Made by a program: the position numbers and the translations under genes
Assembly: GCF_000374005.1 (NCBI RefSeq)
Contig: NZ_KB893157.1
Coordinates: forward strand, 189,950 to 253,949
Direction of reading: 5' to 3'
From: Kiloniella laminariae DSM 19542
Lineage (GTDB): Bacteria; Pseudomonadota; Alphaproteobacteria; Kiloniellales; Kiloniellaceae
DNA: 64,000 nucleotides
Shown: piece after piece, positions 36,016 through 45,828 of the stretch
How positions within the stretch are numbered: position 1 is the first letter of the stretch
Layout: each line of letters begins with the position of its first letter
Notes under the pieces: generated by a model
The model's database searches: none
What the model saw: only the letters and a program-made list of their open reading frames with translations
Told to the model about the DNA's origin: nothing

Positions 36016-36684
36016 TTAAAAAAGTTCAATACTGCCTTCGATTTTCTTATGGGTCAGGGTTGTGAGAAGTTCTTTTTCTGCTGTACGAACCTGGGCATTT
36101 GATGTCCGGTCGAGAAGCTTCATTTTGACAACACCTGTTCGAGGGAAATAAATAATCTTGCGTGCCTGCTCTCCGCCCAGATGTTCTGCATTCGGCGCGA
36201 GGTGTTCATTTTTAAGGTATCTTTGGACGAATTTGACGTTCTTTTGACCAACCTCATTCGAGGTGTCGAGTACATGCCCTCCCCCAAAAAGTTTGATTTC
36301 CAGCCGATTTTTGGCTCCGCCCATGGCTAGAACATCGTTCAGCAATGTTTCCATGGCGTGGTTGCCGTAACGCATTGCGGCATTGGCACCGCTCCATTGC
36401 CCGGTTTCGCTTTCGGGGAGCATGAAGTGATTCATGCCACCAACACCCAATGCTGTGTCACGAATACAGGCACTGACGCAGGATCCCAGAGTGGTGACCA
36501 GCATTTCATCTCTGCGGGCTGTCACATAATGCGTACCTGGCATGATTTTGACTGCGAAATGTTTAAACTGGGGGTCAAAAAATCGTTTGGGTTCTCCCTC
36601 GTGCGGATGTTTGAGATCTGTGTCATCTGAATAGAGATGATCCAAGCTGCCTGCTTTGTTTTTTATTGAAGGTATAATCGCCAT
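36016..36684 (-). CDS. cheD: Chemoreceptor glutamine deamidase CheD
   Basis: 222 residues. The Cys-His-Thr active site is visible in VTTLGSCVSACIRD and GGMNHFMLPES. CheD deamidates receptor glutamines and in some species works with CheC. The protein ends in IEGSIELF, and the same last four residues end the soluble MCP-like protein. ATG 36684; an in-frame GTG at 36690 would overlap the cheR stop by 4 bases, so coupling with cheR is likely either way. The ~45-residue N-terminal extension before HFAVKIMPG is longer than usual. Confidence 0.92.
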   Translation of the reverse strand: MAIIPSIKNKAGSLDHLYSDDTDLKHPHEGEPKRFFDPQFKHFAVKIMPGTHYVTARRDEMLVTTLGSCVSACIRDTALGVGGMNHFMLPESETGQWSGANAAMRYGNHAMETLLNDVLAMGGAKNRLEIKLFGGGHVLDTSNEVGQKNVKFVQRYLKNEHLAPNAEHLGGEQARKIIYFPRTGVVKMKLLDRTSNAQVRTAEKELLTTLTHKKIEGSIELF

Positions 36685-36686
36685 AA

Positions 36687-37535
36687 TCACACTCGCTGAT
36701 GCACAGTCTGTCCAATAAGAACAAGACCAGAGTTGTTATCGGCTAGGCTCTCAGAATGGCCGATATACAGCCACCTCCCAGGCGAGAGCTTCCCGGAAAA
36801 GCGTTTGGTTAAAGCAAATTTGGTTTCCTGGTCAAAATAGATCATCACATTGCGACAGAAAATGGCATCAAACGGGCCTTTCATGGGCCAAGCTTCCATA
36901 AGGTTTAGTTGTTTGAAAGTGATGAGTTTCCGTAACTCGGGATTCATGACGCAATGGCTTTGAGAATACTTGCTGGTATAGCGGCTCTGAAATGTACGCG
37001 GCATGTCTTCGACCGACTTGTAACTGTATTCACCGCTCATCCCTATTTGGAGCATTTTGGTGTCGAGGTCGGTCGCCAGGATTTTGATGTCAATCGGGCC
37101 AGTTTTTTTCATGACCTCGTTCATGATGATGGCGATTGAATAGGGCTCTTCACCAGAAGAGCACCCCGCAGACCAGATCCGTAAGCGTTTTGAAAGGCCT
37201 TTGGCGTGTTGCTCATTTGTGATATCGAGACAGGCTTGATGAAGGTGTTTGAAATGATGGGATTCACGAAAAAACTTGGTCAGATTGGTCGTAATCGCAT
37301 TGATCAACATACCAATTTCTGTGTTTCCCCTGTCTCCCTCAAGCAGATCGAGATATTCCTTGAAGGATGTTAGCCCCAGGCTACGTAAGCGGCGGGCAAG
37401 TCGGCCATAGACCATATCCTTTTTACTGTCTTTCAGGACGATGCCCGTCTGCTGATAAACCATAGCTGTCAAGGTTTTGAAGTCCTTTTCAGAGAAGGGA
37501 AACTCTCTTTCCCTCGGGGCTTGCGAAGCAGTCAT
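36687..37535 (-). CDS. cheR: Chemotaxis methyltransferase CheR
   Basis: 282 residues. The helical N-terminal domain (FSEKDFKTLTAMVYQQTGIVLKDSKKDMVYGRLARRLR) is followed by the SAM-binding domain with RIWSAGCSSGEEPYSIAI and later DAIFCRNVMIYFD. Methylates receptor glutamates using S-adenosylmethionine. ATG 37535 is chosen, with AAGGCG upstream; an upstream codon at 37604 would add 23 residues without a ribosome site. It is followed by cheD with a few bases between or overlapping. Confidence 0.94.
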   Translation of the reverse strand: MTASQAPREREFPFSEKDFKTLTAMVYQQTGIVLKDSKKDMVYGRLARRLRSLGLTSFKEYLDLLEGDRGNTEIGMLINAITTNLTKFFRESHHFKHLHQACLDITNEQHAKGLSKRLRIWSAGCSSGEEPYSIAIIMNEVMKKTGPIDIKILATDLDTKMLQIGMSGEYSYKSVEDMPRTFQSRYTSKYSQSHCVMNPELRKLITFKQLNLMEAWPMKGPFDAIFCRNVMIYFDQETKFALTKRFSGKLSPGRWLYIGHSESLADNNSGLVLIGQTVHQRV

Positions 37536-37606
37536 TGTGAGCGCCTTGATAGATACATTGCGGTATGCCCCGAGCAGGGAGAAAGAGGGAGTATTCCCAA
37601 ACAAAG

Positions 37607-40600
37607 TTAAAACTCAGACCAATCATCTCCATCCTGAATCGCTGCTCTGGCAGGAGCGGCTGATTTAAACACGGCGACTTTTTTCTGCGCCGTTCTTGGT
37701 GCTCCTGTGGCTTTGACCTCTTTCAATTTTCTGGGAGCGGATGCTTGTCCCTGATCAATCTTGAAGAAGGAAATCAATTTGGTCAGGGCTTCAGCCTGCT
37801 CTTCAAGGGATCTTGCGGAGGCAGAACTTTCTTCTACCAGAGCAGCGTTTTGTTGGGTCATTTCATCCATGGATGTAACAGCGGTATTGATTTCCTCGAC
37901 ACCTGAGGCCTGTTCACGGCTTGAAGCTGCAATTTCAGCAATGATATCTGCCACGCGTTTGGAAGAACCGACAATCTCGGCCAGTGTATCGCCGGTATTA
38001 TTGACCAGGCTGACACCTTGTTTGACCTGATCGTTGGCTTCCATAATCAGGGTCTTGATATCTTTGGCTGCTTCACTTGACCGCTGGGCGAGTGTCCGGA
38101 CTTCGGCGGCAACAACCGCAAAGCCTTTACCGGCTTCGCCCGCTCTTGCTGCCTCAACAGCAGCGTTGAGTGCGAGCAGGTTGGTTTGGAAGGCGATCTC
38201 GTCAATCACTCCGATGATATCGGATACTTTCTGTGAGGCCTGTTCGATGCCTGTGACAGCAATAACAGCCTGCTTGACGATCTCGCCGCCTTTCCCGGCA
38301 GTTTCGCAGGCATTGATTGCCAACTGGTTGGCCTGCTGTGCATTATCGGCATTCTGTTTGACGGTGGTTGACATTTCCTCCATCGATGCTGCTGTTTCCT
38401 CCAGACTGGATGCCTGGGCTTCTGTTCTTTGTGACAGGTCGATTGACCCGGCAGAAATTTCGGTAGAAGCACTGCCGATTTCGTCGGCGGAAGCGATGAT
38501 CTCACTGACGGTTTGTGATAGACGCTGGGCTGTCTGGTTGACGTCTTGTTTCAGGGTTTCGTACATGCCCTTGTAGTCAGCGTTGATCTGATGTGTCAGG
38601 TCTCCACTGGATAGGGAGGCAAGAGCGTTGGCGACATCGTTGACAACATTGTTGACGTTCTTGTTCAAAGCGTTCAGGGCATCAGCCAGAGCGAGCATGA
38701 AGCCGACTTTCCCGTCTGTGGCCAGGGATTTGGTGAAATCGCCTTCAGAAATGGCATTGACCATGGAATCGACTTCGTTCTGGATTGCAAGCTCCTGGGT
38801 GATATCGCTCCATTCAACGACAGAGCCAAGTCGTTCCCCCTTTTCATTAACGATAGGATTGGCAATCAGTTTAAAACTTCGCCCGCCAATGGCAATCTGA
38901 CTGCTATAGGTGGATTTCAGGGCCTCCAGTGCAGCCCGCTGATGAGCCGGGTTTTTGTGGAAGCGATCAATACTGCCACCAATAAGCGTGCTGGTGTTGA
39001 AATTTGGCAGTTCCTTGCGAATATCGGCTTCACCATTTCTCATCATGTCCATGACGGCTTCGTTCATGTAGATGATATTGAAGTCATTATCTGCGACCAT
39101 GACATTGGCTGTACAACTGTCCAGGGCGACTTTGACCCGCATGTTTTCGGAGGCAATACGATCACTCTCTACTTGTAAAGCCAGCCTTTCGGTCATGTCG
39201 TCCCATTCGACAACAGTCCCCAGTCGATTACCTTTTTCATCGTTGATCGGGGCAGCAATCAGACCGAAGGTTCGCCCGCCGACTTCGATCCTGGTTTTGT
39301 AGACCGACGAAAGCTTTGATAGCATCCCGCGCTGATGTGCAGGGTTTTTATGGAAAGTATCGATGTTGGTGCCGATAAGCTTATTCGTATCCAGATTTGG
39401 CAGGTCTCTTTTGATGTCAGATTCGGCATTTTTCATCATCGCAACCATCGTTTCGTTCATGTAGATGATGTTCAAGTCGACATCGGCGACCATGACGTTG
39501 GCCTGGCAACTATCTAGCGCTGATTTGATACGGATATTATCAACGGCCTCGTTTCTGAAGGTGAAGACCGAATTACTGAGGACGCCGATTTCATCGCGTC
39601 GTTCCGTGTCAATATTTACCTGGGCGTCTCTGTCTGTGACCAAGGTCACGAGCTGGGCAACAGAGCGACTGATCCCGAGTGTTACAAAGACACCAAGCAG
39701 GATAGAGGCAACGATGAGAAGGATCGTTGCGACCAGAAAGATGGTTCTGGTATTGGCGGCAGCATTCTCTTGCTGGGTAACGTTTTCTGATAGCGTGGAG
39801 ATTGCTGTCAAGCCGAGTTCATGTAGCAGCTCAATCCGCTCGGAGGCTACGTTGAAAAAATCGATACCGCTGATACCTTTTAAGTCAAATGTCTTAGGGT
39901 AGGCGGTCGCAACCGTTCGCATTTCCTGAATTCTGGTGACCGTAGACGAATTATTCAGGTTGCTGTAAGCATCTTTCAGGGGCTGGGTTGCGAAATTCAG
40001 AAAGACCCAGGTATAGGCTTCCTGCTCGCGGATGACGCTGGTGAAATTCCGGTAAGTATCAGTATCGAAAGATCCGGAAGTGAAGCCTTTGCTGCCCAGG
40101 TTACGTTCCTGTCCAGATTTTTCCTTGAGTTGAAGCAGGGCAATATAGGCTGTGATTTCGGCTGTAACACTTCCGCTTTTACTCAGGAGGGGCATTTCTG
40201 AGGTGACATTAATAAGATTTGCTATGAGATCGCTGTAATAGGCAGTTGATTCTTCAATAGTCATTTGCTGGCTGGATATGGCCGAGCGTTTGTTGTTCAG
40301 GTCTTGCAGCTGTGCCCGAACATTGTTCAGGGTTTGTGTCAGATTAACGCTATAATCTTTGGAGAGCAGGTTTGTAAGAGCCTGGTCCAGTTCAGGCTGG
40401 ACCGTGTTGGTCAAGCGGCGTCTTTCATCCAGCCGTGCCATGAAATCTGCCGAGCCCTTGGAGTTTAGGTAACTTGCTGATGTCCCCCGTTCTGCTTGCA
40501 GATCGTGAATATAGGTACCGATTGTAGGCGCAGCGTCAACAATCCCGCGAAGCTCTGCCATGGCATTTGCGGTGTCATTTTTCTCCATGACCGTAAAGCC

Positions 40601-40687
40601 GGAATAGAACAGGAGACCGGCTATGGGGATCATAAGTGCTATGCCGAATTTAATTTTCATGGATAGATTGTTAAAAAAGCGACGCAT
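37607..40687 (-). CDS. Methyl-accepting chemotaxis protein with NIT sensor and tandem PAS
   Basis: 1026 residues. TM1 is near residue 15-35. A periplasmic NIT-type sensor ([23 protein letters not shown]), the family known for nitrate/nitrite sensing, leads to TM2 near 315-340 and HAMP. Then come two highly similar PAS domains ([16 protein letters not shown] and [16 protein letters not shown], each with FHKNPAHQR), a second HAMP-like linker and the signalling hairpin [32 protein letters not shown]. The C-terminus DDWSEF matches the aromatic-x-x-aromatic pentapeptide that tethers CheR/CheB. GGAGAG precedes ATG 40687. The ligand is inferred from the fold only. Confidence 0.93.
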   Translation of the reverse strand: MRRFFNNLSMKIKFGIALMIPIAGLLFYSGFTVMEKNDTANAMAELRGIVDAAPTIGTYIHDLQAERGTSASYLNSKGSADFMARLDERRRLTNTVQPELDQALTNLLSKDYSVNLTQTLNNVRAQLQDLNNKRSAISSQQMTIEESTAYYSDLIANLINVTSEMPLLSKSGSVTAEITAYIALLQLKEKSGQERNLGSKGFTSGSFDTDTYRNFTSVIREQEAYTWVFLNFATQPLKDAYSNLNNSSTVTRIQEMRTVATAYPKTFDLKGISGIDFFNVASERIELLHELGLTAISTLSENVTQQENAAANTRTIFLVATILLIVASILLGVFVTLGISRSVAQLVTLVTDRDAQVNIDTERRDEIGVLSNSVFTFRNEAVDNIRIKSALDSCQANVMVADVDLNIIYMNETMVAMMKNAESDIKRDLPNLDTNKLIGTNIDTFHKNPAHQRGMLSKLSSVYKTRIEVGGRTFGLIAAPINDEKGNRLGTVVEWDDMTERLALQVESDRIASENMRVKVALDSCTANVMVADNDFNIIYMNEAVMDMMRNGEADIRKELPNFNTSTLIGGSIDRFHKNPAHQRAALEALKSTYSSQIAIGGRSFKLIANPIVNEKGERLGSVVEWSDITQELAIQNEVDSMVNAISEGDFTKSLATDGKVGFMLALADALNALNKNVNNVVNDVANALASLSSGDLTHQINADYKGMYETLKQDVNQTAQRLSQTVSEIIASADEIGSASTEISAGSIDLSQRTEAQASSLEETAASMEEMSTTVKQNADNAQQANQLAINACETAGKGGEIVKQAVIAVTGIEQASQKVSDIIGVIDEIAFQTNLLALNAAVEAARAGEAGKGFAVVAAEVRTLAQRSSEAAKDIKTLIMEANDQVKQGVSLVNNTGDTLAEIVGSSKRVADIIAEIAASSREQASGVEEINTAVTSMDEMTQQNAALVEESSASARSLEEQAEALTKLISFFKIDQGQASAPRKLKEVKATGAPRTAQKKVAVFKSAAPARAAIQDGDDWSEF

Positions 40688-40731
40688 TTTTCTCTCCGTT
40701 CTGCATCTCTGCATTCGTAACTTCTGGCCTG

Positions 40732-41292
40732 TCAGGCTTCTAGGGCACGTCCGGCTGTAACGCCGTCCTCAATGAGTTGTGTGTCGAAGAGGCGTTCTTC
40801 ATTCAGCAGGGCAACCATGCGTTCATTGATGGTTACCAGGCCCGAGAGGTACTCTTCATCGATAAGGCGTTCCATTCGGGGTACCGCACGGATGTCGTTG
40901 AGGGGCACGGTCAAAATATCCGAGACAGTATCGACGAGGATGCCGACCATACGACTTTTGACGGCGATGATGACGATGACATGCATCTTGGTGGCGTCAG
41001 TTTGTCCCTGGCCAAAGCGGCATCGTAAATCAAATATCGGTACAATGACTCCGCGTAAGTTCAAGACACCCCGCATGTATTCCGGTGTGTTTGGCAAGAG
41101 TGTGGTTTCCACCCAGCCTTTGATTTCCCGAACGGACATAATATCCACGCCGTATTCTTGCTTGCCAATGGTGAAGGTGATGAACTGGATTTGTTCCTGA
41201 GCGGTAGCCGAACCCGAATAAACTTCAGGTATCCCCTCTGATGAAAGGGCGACGGGCATTTTTTCCTGAACCATGGGGCTGTTGCTTTCCAT
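40732..41292 (-). CDS. cheW: Chemotaxis coupling protein CheW
   Basis: 186 residues. A ~30-residue leader is followed by the CheW SH3-like fold: [23 protein letters not shown], then [25 protein letters not shown], the usual core. Links receptors to CheA in the array. The start codon overlaps the cheA stop by one base (41292), so it is translationally coupled. Confidence 0.95.
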   Translation of the reverse strand: MESNSPMVQEKMPVALSSEGIPEVYSGSATAQEQIQFITFTIGKQEYGVDIMSVREIKGWVETTLLPNTPEYMRGVLNLRGVIVPIFDLRCRFGQGQTDATKMHVIVIIAVKSRMVGILVDTVSDILTVPLNDIRAVPRMERLIDEEYLSGLVTINERMVALLNEERLFDTQLIEDGVTAGRALEA

Positions 41293-43529
41293 TAATTACA
41301 CTCCGCTATTTCTGCTTCTCTTTGTTCTTCGATGGAATGAGTGCCAATGAGCGGAGGAGGCAGGGCTTCAGAAATGGGATGATAATCGTTCTGTTTTTCC
41401 TGGATGAGTTCGTTGATCTCTGCTTTTGCCATTGTATTCAGCCCATCAACATCGAGAATGAGGGCAACCTTGCCATTCCCAAGAATGGTCGCGGCTGAGA
41501 TGCCCTCTACTGGGTCATAGTTTTCTTCGAGACTTTTGATAACGACTTGTTGCTGGCCGAGAAGTTCGTCGACCAGAATGCCAACCCGTCTGCCACCCTC
41601 AATTTCCGCAATGACGACCAGAGCTTTACTGGGGTCTTTTTCCGCGTCAGTAATCTTGAACAATTTATGTAGTTTGACCAGGCGTACGTATTCCCCTCGG
41701 ATGGCTACGACGGTTGCGCCGTTGGAGAGGTGATGCAGGTCTTTGATGGCTGGACGCAGGCTTTCAATAATTGAGGTGAGGGAGATAACAAATTTCTCTC
41801 GACCAACAGAAACAATCATACCATCAAGGACAGCGAGAGTAAGAGGCAGGGACATGACAAATTTTGTGCCTTGTCCGGGGATGGACTGGACCGCAATCCT
41901 GCCTCCCAGGTTTGTGATGTTTCGGCGAACGACATCCATCCCGACCCCGCGGCCAGAAACATCGGTTACCTCATCAGCTGTCGAAAAACCGGGACTGAAA
42001 ATCAGATCATCGATTTCTTCATCGCTTAAGGCCGAATCCGGGCTGATAACCCCTTTTTCGATGGCCTTGCTTCGTACTCTTTCCCGATTAATTCCCCGTC
42101 CGTCGTCAGTTACAATAATATGGATACGCCCGCTTCTGTGTTCTGCTGAAAGTGTCACTGTTGCTTTAGAGGGCTTGCCGACAGCCACACGAGCTTCTGC
42201 ATTTTCCTCGATACCATGATCCAGTGAATTCCGGATCATGTGGATCAGTGGATCTGCGAGCTGTTCAATGACCGTTTTGTCGACTTCGGTATGTTCACCC
42301 AGGGTTACGAGTTCTACCTGCTTGTTCAGCTTGGTGGCCAATTCCCGGACCAGCCTTGGAATCCGGGAAAAAACTGATTTGACGGGCTGCATGCGAACGG
42401 CCATGACAGATTCCTGTATTTCACGGGTGTGCATGCCCAGGTCCTCAAAGCCTTTCGACATGTACTGAGCGAATTCAGGTGGCAGATTGTCGACCTGTTG
42501 CTTGAGCATGGCCTGGGTGATGACCAGTTCGCCAACCATGTTCACCAGACGATCAACCCGGTCCAGATCGACGCGGATTGAAGAAACCTTCGCTGCTGTG
42601 GGAGGAGCACCTGCAGGCTGCAATGGCCCAGGAATATTCTCCGGGGGCGGCGAAAGAGGAGCCGCTTTGCCTTCGGGAACTGGTGAGGTGGCGGGGACTT
42701 CAGGAGCGTCTGTGCTGCCTTGTGTGTGGGGGGGCTCATCAGAAGATGCTAAACCAGCGCTTGCTGGCTCAGGAGTAGCAACGGTGATTTCGAGTTCACA
42801 GTCATCCGTGACAAACTCGAAGACTTCCTCGACATCTGCGAGGGAGCGGTCTGTGACAAGCTCAAAAATCCATGAGAAGTACGCGATATCAGGCTCTATT
42901 TTCCTGATGTTGGGAAGATTTTCTGTGTTTACCGTTGTGCTCAGTTCTCCCAGTTGTTTCATTTCCCGGACCAGCAGGAGCGGTTCATTGGCATGCTGAA
43001 ACAGCTGCGGCTTCGGTGAAAAGCGGATTGTATAGTGCGATTTGCGCGCGGGTGCAGGTTGCTCTTCTTGTTGGGGGGGCTCTTGGGACGAGGGGGGAGC
43101 CGGTTTTTCCTGTTGCTTGTGACTGCCGTCTTCGGCGAAGGATTTCAATTGATTGGTTATATCCAGAAGGTTTGAATCCGTAAGGGTTACACCATCCTGT
43201 GCCGCCTGAATGAGCCGGGTTAGAATGTCATTTGCAGCCAGTAACAGGGTTATAAGATCTTCGGTGATGGCTATTGTGCCCTGGCGCATTTTGTCCAGCA
43301 GGGTTTCATATATGTGGGCAAAACCGACCAGTTGATCAAAGCTGAAGGCGCCAGCGCCACCTTTAACAGAGTGAACGACACGAAAAATTGCATGAAGGTC
43401 CTCAACGTCAACGGCGTCGGGATGTTGCTGGAGGAGAGCCAGTCTGGTTTCTGCATCTATGAGCAGTTCTGCACATTCTTCAAAATAAGTGGCTTTAAAC
43501 TGATCAAGATTGAATTCGTTGTTACTCAC
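41292..43529 (-). CDS. cheA: Chemotaxis histidine kinase CheA
   Basis: 745 residues. P1 Hpt domain with phosphorylated His53 in RVVHSVKGGAGAF, a Pro/Gln-rich linker, a P2-like region, a second Pro-rich linker, P3 dimerisation (VDRLVNMVGELVITQAML), P4 ATPase (HMIRNSLDHGIE, DDGRGINRERV, GRGVGMDVV) and P5 CheW-like domain. Phosphorylates CheY, CheB and possibly the REC-PP2C protein. GTG 43529 with GGGGG upstream is preferred over GTG 43568, giving the typical short N-terminus before FKATYFEECAELL. Confidence 0.95.
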   Translation of the reverse strand: MSNNEFNLDQFKATYFEECAELLIDAETRLALLQQHPDAVDVEDLHAIFRVVHSVKGGAGAFSFDQLVGFAHIYETLLDKMRQGTIAITEDLITLLLAANDILTRLIQAAQDGVTLTDSNLLDITNQLKSFAEDGSHKQQEKPAPPSSQEPPQQEEQPAPARKSHYTIRFSPKPQLFQHANEPLLLVREMKQLGELSTTVNTENLPNIRKIEPDIAYFSWIFELVTDRSLADVEEVFEFVTDDCELEITVATPEPASAGLASSDEPPHTQGSTDAPEVPATSPVPEGKAAPLSPPPENIPGPLQPAGAPPTAAKVSSIRVDLDRVDRLVNMVGELVITQAMLKQQVDNLPPEFAQYMSKGFEDLGMHTREIQESVMAVRMQPVKSVFSRIPRLVRELATKLNKQVELVTLGEHTEVDKTVIEQLADPLIHMIRNSLDHGIEENAEARVAVGKPSKATVTLSAEHRSGRIHIIVTDDGRGINRERVRSKAIEKGVISPDSALSDEEIDDLIFSPGFSTADEVTDVSGRGVGMDVVRRNITNLGGRIAVQSIPGQGTKFVMSLPLTLAVLDGMIVSVGREKFVISLTSIIESLRPAIKDLHHLSNGATVVAIRGEYVRLVKLHKLFKITDAEKDPSKALVVIAEIEGGRRVGILVDELLGQQQVVIKSLEENYDPVEGISAATILGNGKVALILDVDGLNTMAKAEINELIQEKQNDYHPISEALPPPLIGTHSIEEQREAEIAECN

Positions 43530-43655
43530 AACTCCCCCTTCACAAGTCTGTGCTAGCTGGTTACTCACCTGGCAGGTGTTATCGGGAAACTCCTTTGAAC
43601 AAACTCACAAACTCATTGTATTAATTGGCCGCAAATGTTGATCCGAAGCTTGAGG

Positions 43656-44024
43656 TTATGGGCAAACTTTCTGGACTACCTGTAGTAATTTTTCCGGATT
43701 GAAGGGCTTCACAATCCAGCCTGTCGCGCCGACGGCCCGACCTTCTTCCTTCTTGGCACCGTCCGCTTCCGTCGTCAGCACCAGGATCGGGGTCAGGCGG
43801 TGGGTTGGGTTCGCCCTGATTTCTTTCACCAGCGCCAAGCCATCCATGTTTGGCATGTTTACGTCTGTGATAACCAGATCGACTCTGCCGCTACCCATGA
43901 GTTTGCTTAAGGCATCTCGCCCGTCTGAGGCCTCGATAACATCGTGTCCGGCACTCCGGAGTGTAAAGGAAACCATGTCGCGCATGGTTTTTGAATCATC
44001 TACAGCAAGAACTTTTAGAGCCAT
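43656..44024 (-). CDS. cheY: Chemotaxis response regulator CheY
   Basis: 122 residues, single receiver domain. Acid pair AVDDSKTMRDMV, phospho-acceptor Asp54 in LVITDVNMPNMDG and Lys in GWIVKPFNPEKLLQVV. Binds the flagellar switch or acts as a phosphate sink. The start overlaps the upstream STAS-gene stop (TAATG). Followed by cheA after 126 bases. Confidence 0.94.
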   Translation of the reverse strand: MALKVLAVDDSKTMRDMVSFTLRSAGHDVIEASDGRDALSKLMGSGRVDLVITDVNMPNMDGLALVKEIRANPTHRLTPILVLTTEADGAKKEEGRAVGATGWIVKPFNPEKLLQVVQKVCP

Positions 44025-44326
44025 TATTTCTCGTCCGTCATACTGATGTTTGCGTAGAGCCCCAGATCTTTAAAAGCAGTGACAAGGGCGTCTGATGCAT
44101 CACTGATCTGAAAAGATCTTCCTGCCTCTATACAGCTTATAGCTGCGGAATGCATGATCTGAATACAGGCTGTGGAGACCTTTTCAACGGCACTGGCATC
44201 TATCTTTAGATTCAGTGACTTATTATCGGAATCAACAAAAAGTTCAAGCAGATGTTCCGCTGAAGCCATGTCCAGTGAAGGCGTGAGGCTGATGAGGGCT
44301 GTTTGATCTGATACTTCGACTTTCAT
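44024..44326 (-). CDS. STAS-domain protein heading the chemotaxis operon
   Basis: 100 residues, STAS fold. The central VEKVSTACIQIMHSA resembles the STAS proteins that open many alphaproteobacterial che operons. The usual DSSG motif is replaced by KVST, so phosphorylation by an RsbW-type kinase is less certain (Ser51 or Thr52 could serve). It is the first gene of the operon, overlapping cheY by one base. The role is unknown; it may link the partner switch to CheA output. Confidence 0.78.
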   Translation of the reverse strand: MKVEVSDQTALISLTPSLDMASAEHLLELFVDSDNKSLNLKIDASAVEKVSTACIQIMHSAAISCIEAGRSFQISDASDALVTAFKDLGLYANISMTDEK

Positions 44327-44740
44327 TGTCTCGAATCACTTCCCTATCGTCTATGTGAAGATTCAATACACACGATGTAAGGAATTCTGTTTATTCGTCG
44401 TATGCAGCCTATGAGTGTATGTTGGAGTCGTTAAGAAGAGATTAAGCGTGAATGTCTGAAAAGTTTCATTAGAATTTTATTTTCAGCTGAAGATTGCCAT
44501 TTTCTAGTCGTGTTTCTGTTTGATTTGGTCAAGAGGCTGCTTGAGCAGGGAGCGGAATTTTATTTCATATGAAGCTTACTTGTGTTTCAATTGAAGCTAA
44601 TAATGATAACAACAAGCAAGAAAACACTGTTGGGGCTGGGGTTTATCGAAGTCTGTGCCTCTGCAGATATGGTAACGATCAAAAACAAATAATCAGATTT
44701 CATACTGGTTTGATACTCTGGTTGATACTGGGAGGTATTC
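44327..44740. other. Divergent intergenic region, che operon and phn operon
   Basis: 414 bases without a recognised gene; it should hold both promoters. Near the phnD end, imperfect repeats of (G)ATACT-GG spaced 11-12 bases (44702, 44713, 44725) run up to the GGGAGG ribosome site. They are vaguely reminiscent of direct-repeat regulator boxes, but I do not call a Pho box. The che-proximal half shows nothing clear. Confidence 0.45.
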
Positions 44741-45718
44741 ATGAAGCTTCGGGACGTTCTGTTGGGCTGTGCAAGTGTGCTGGCCTGTTTTTCTCTTAAT
44801 CTGTCAACCGCTTCGGCGCAGGATTGCCCCCGGGGGGATCTTGATACCCGCTTTTGTGATGTGGACGGTGATCTAATTGCGGACACACCAACGGATGCGT
44901 CGCAATGGCTAGACCCGGAAACACTTATTTTTGCCTATACTCCCGTTGAAGATCCGGCGGTCTATAAGGAAGCCTGGTCTGATTTTATCGAATATCTTGA
45001 AGAAAAGACCGGCAAGGAAGTCATTTTCTTCCCGGTTCAGTCCAACGCGGCAGAGATCGAAGCCATGCGTTCCGGTCGTCTGCATATTGCAGGCTTTAAC
45101 ACGGGGTCAAATCCGCTTGCTGTAAATTGTGCCGGGTTTAATCCTTTCACCATTATGGCCAGTGCCGATGGCAGCTACGGCTATGAAATGGAGATCATTA
45201 CTTACCCTGGAAGCGGGGTGGAAAAGGTCGAAGATCTGCGGGGCAAAAGCCTGGCTTTTACATCGCCAACTTCCAATTCCGGCTTTAAAGCGCCTTCGGC
45301 CATTCTCAAGGCTGATTTCGACATGATTCCAGAACGGGATTTTGAGCCGACTTTCTCAGGGAAACATGACAACTCTATTCTTGGGGTTGCCAACAAGGAT
45401 TACGTGGCGGCATCCATTGCAAACTCGGTCAAATTCCGGATGATTTCCCGCGATGTCATCAAGGAGGATCAGGTCGTTACAATCTACAAATCCCAGACAT
45501 TCCCAACCACGGGATTTGGCGTGGCCTATAATCTGAAGCCTGAACTCCAGGCGCAGATCAAAGATGCCTTCTTCAGCTTTGAATGGGCCGGGACATCTCT
45601 GGAAACTGAATTCTCCAAGTCCAATGAAGGTCAGTTTCTGCCTATGAATTACAAAGAATTCTGGGACGTGATCCGTAAAATAGATGCGGCGAATGATGTG
45701 TCCTATTCCTGCCAGTAA
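44741..45718 (+). CDS. phnD: Phosphonate/phosphite ABC transporter binding protein
   Basis: 325 residues. The signal peptide ends near residue 27 (TASAQ). It is followed by an unusual ~25-residue Cys- and Asp-rich segment (CPRGDLDTRFCDVDGDLIAD), which has two cysteines and a calcium-loop-like DVDGDLIAD. Then comes the standard PhnD core (LIFAYTPVEDPAVYKEAW, FFPVQSNAAEIEAMRSGRLHIAGFNTGS). Binds phosphonate, phosphite or phosphate in the periplasm. GGGAGG precedes the ATG. No C-P lyase or phosphite oxidase gene is nearby, so the ligand is open. Confidence 0.9.
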   Translation: MKLRDVLLGCASVLACFSLNLSTASAQDCPRGDLDTRFCDVDGDLIADTPTDASQWLDPETLIFAYTPVEDPAVYKEAWSDFIEYLEEKTGKEVIFFPVQSNAAEIEAMRSGRLHIAGFNTGSNPLAVNCAGFNPFTIMASADGSYGYEMEIITYPGSGVEKVEDLRGKSLAFTSPTSNSGFKAPSAILKADFDMIPERDFEPTFSGKHDNSILGVANKDYVAASIANSVKFRMISRDVIKEDQVVTIYKSQTFPTTGFGVAYNLKPELQAQIKDAFFSFEWAGTSLETEFSKSNEGQFLPMNYKEFWDVIRKIDAANDVSYSCQ

Positions 45719-45761
45719 CGAGGCAGTTATCAGACCTTTTTCCAGTTAACTCCTGATTGTT

Positions 45762-45789
45762 CCCTGGTGCCCCATGGCACCGGGGTTTT
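45762..45789 (+). terminator. Hairpin between phnD and phnC
   Basis: 10-bp stem CCCTGGTGCC/GGCACCGGGG with CCAT loop (45762-45785), followed by TTTTC, 43 bases after phnD. A good intrinsic-terminator shape inside the operon, so probably a leaky attenuator. Confidence 0.75.
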
Positions 45790-45828
45790 CAGGTATAGGC
45801 ATTTTAGCCACAGATACAGGTAGAGTAG

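Noticed and set aside
44702-44731. Possible Pho box before phnD
   Set aside because: Repeats of roughly 11-12 bases exist, but the units do not match CTGTCAT well and they abut the ribosome site, so I only note them.
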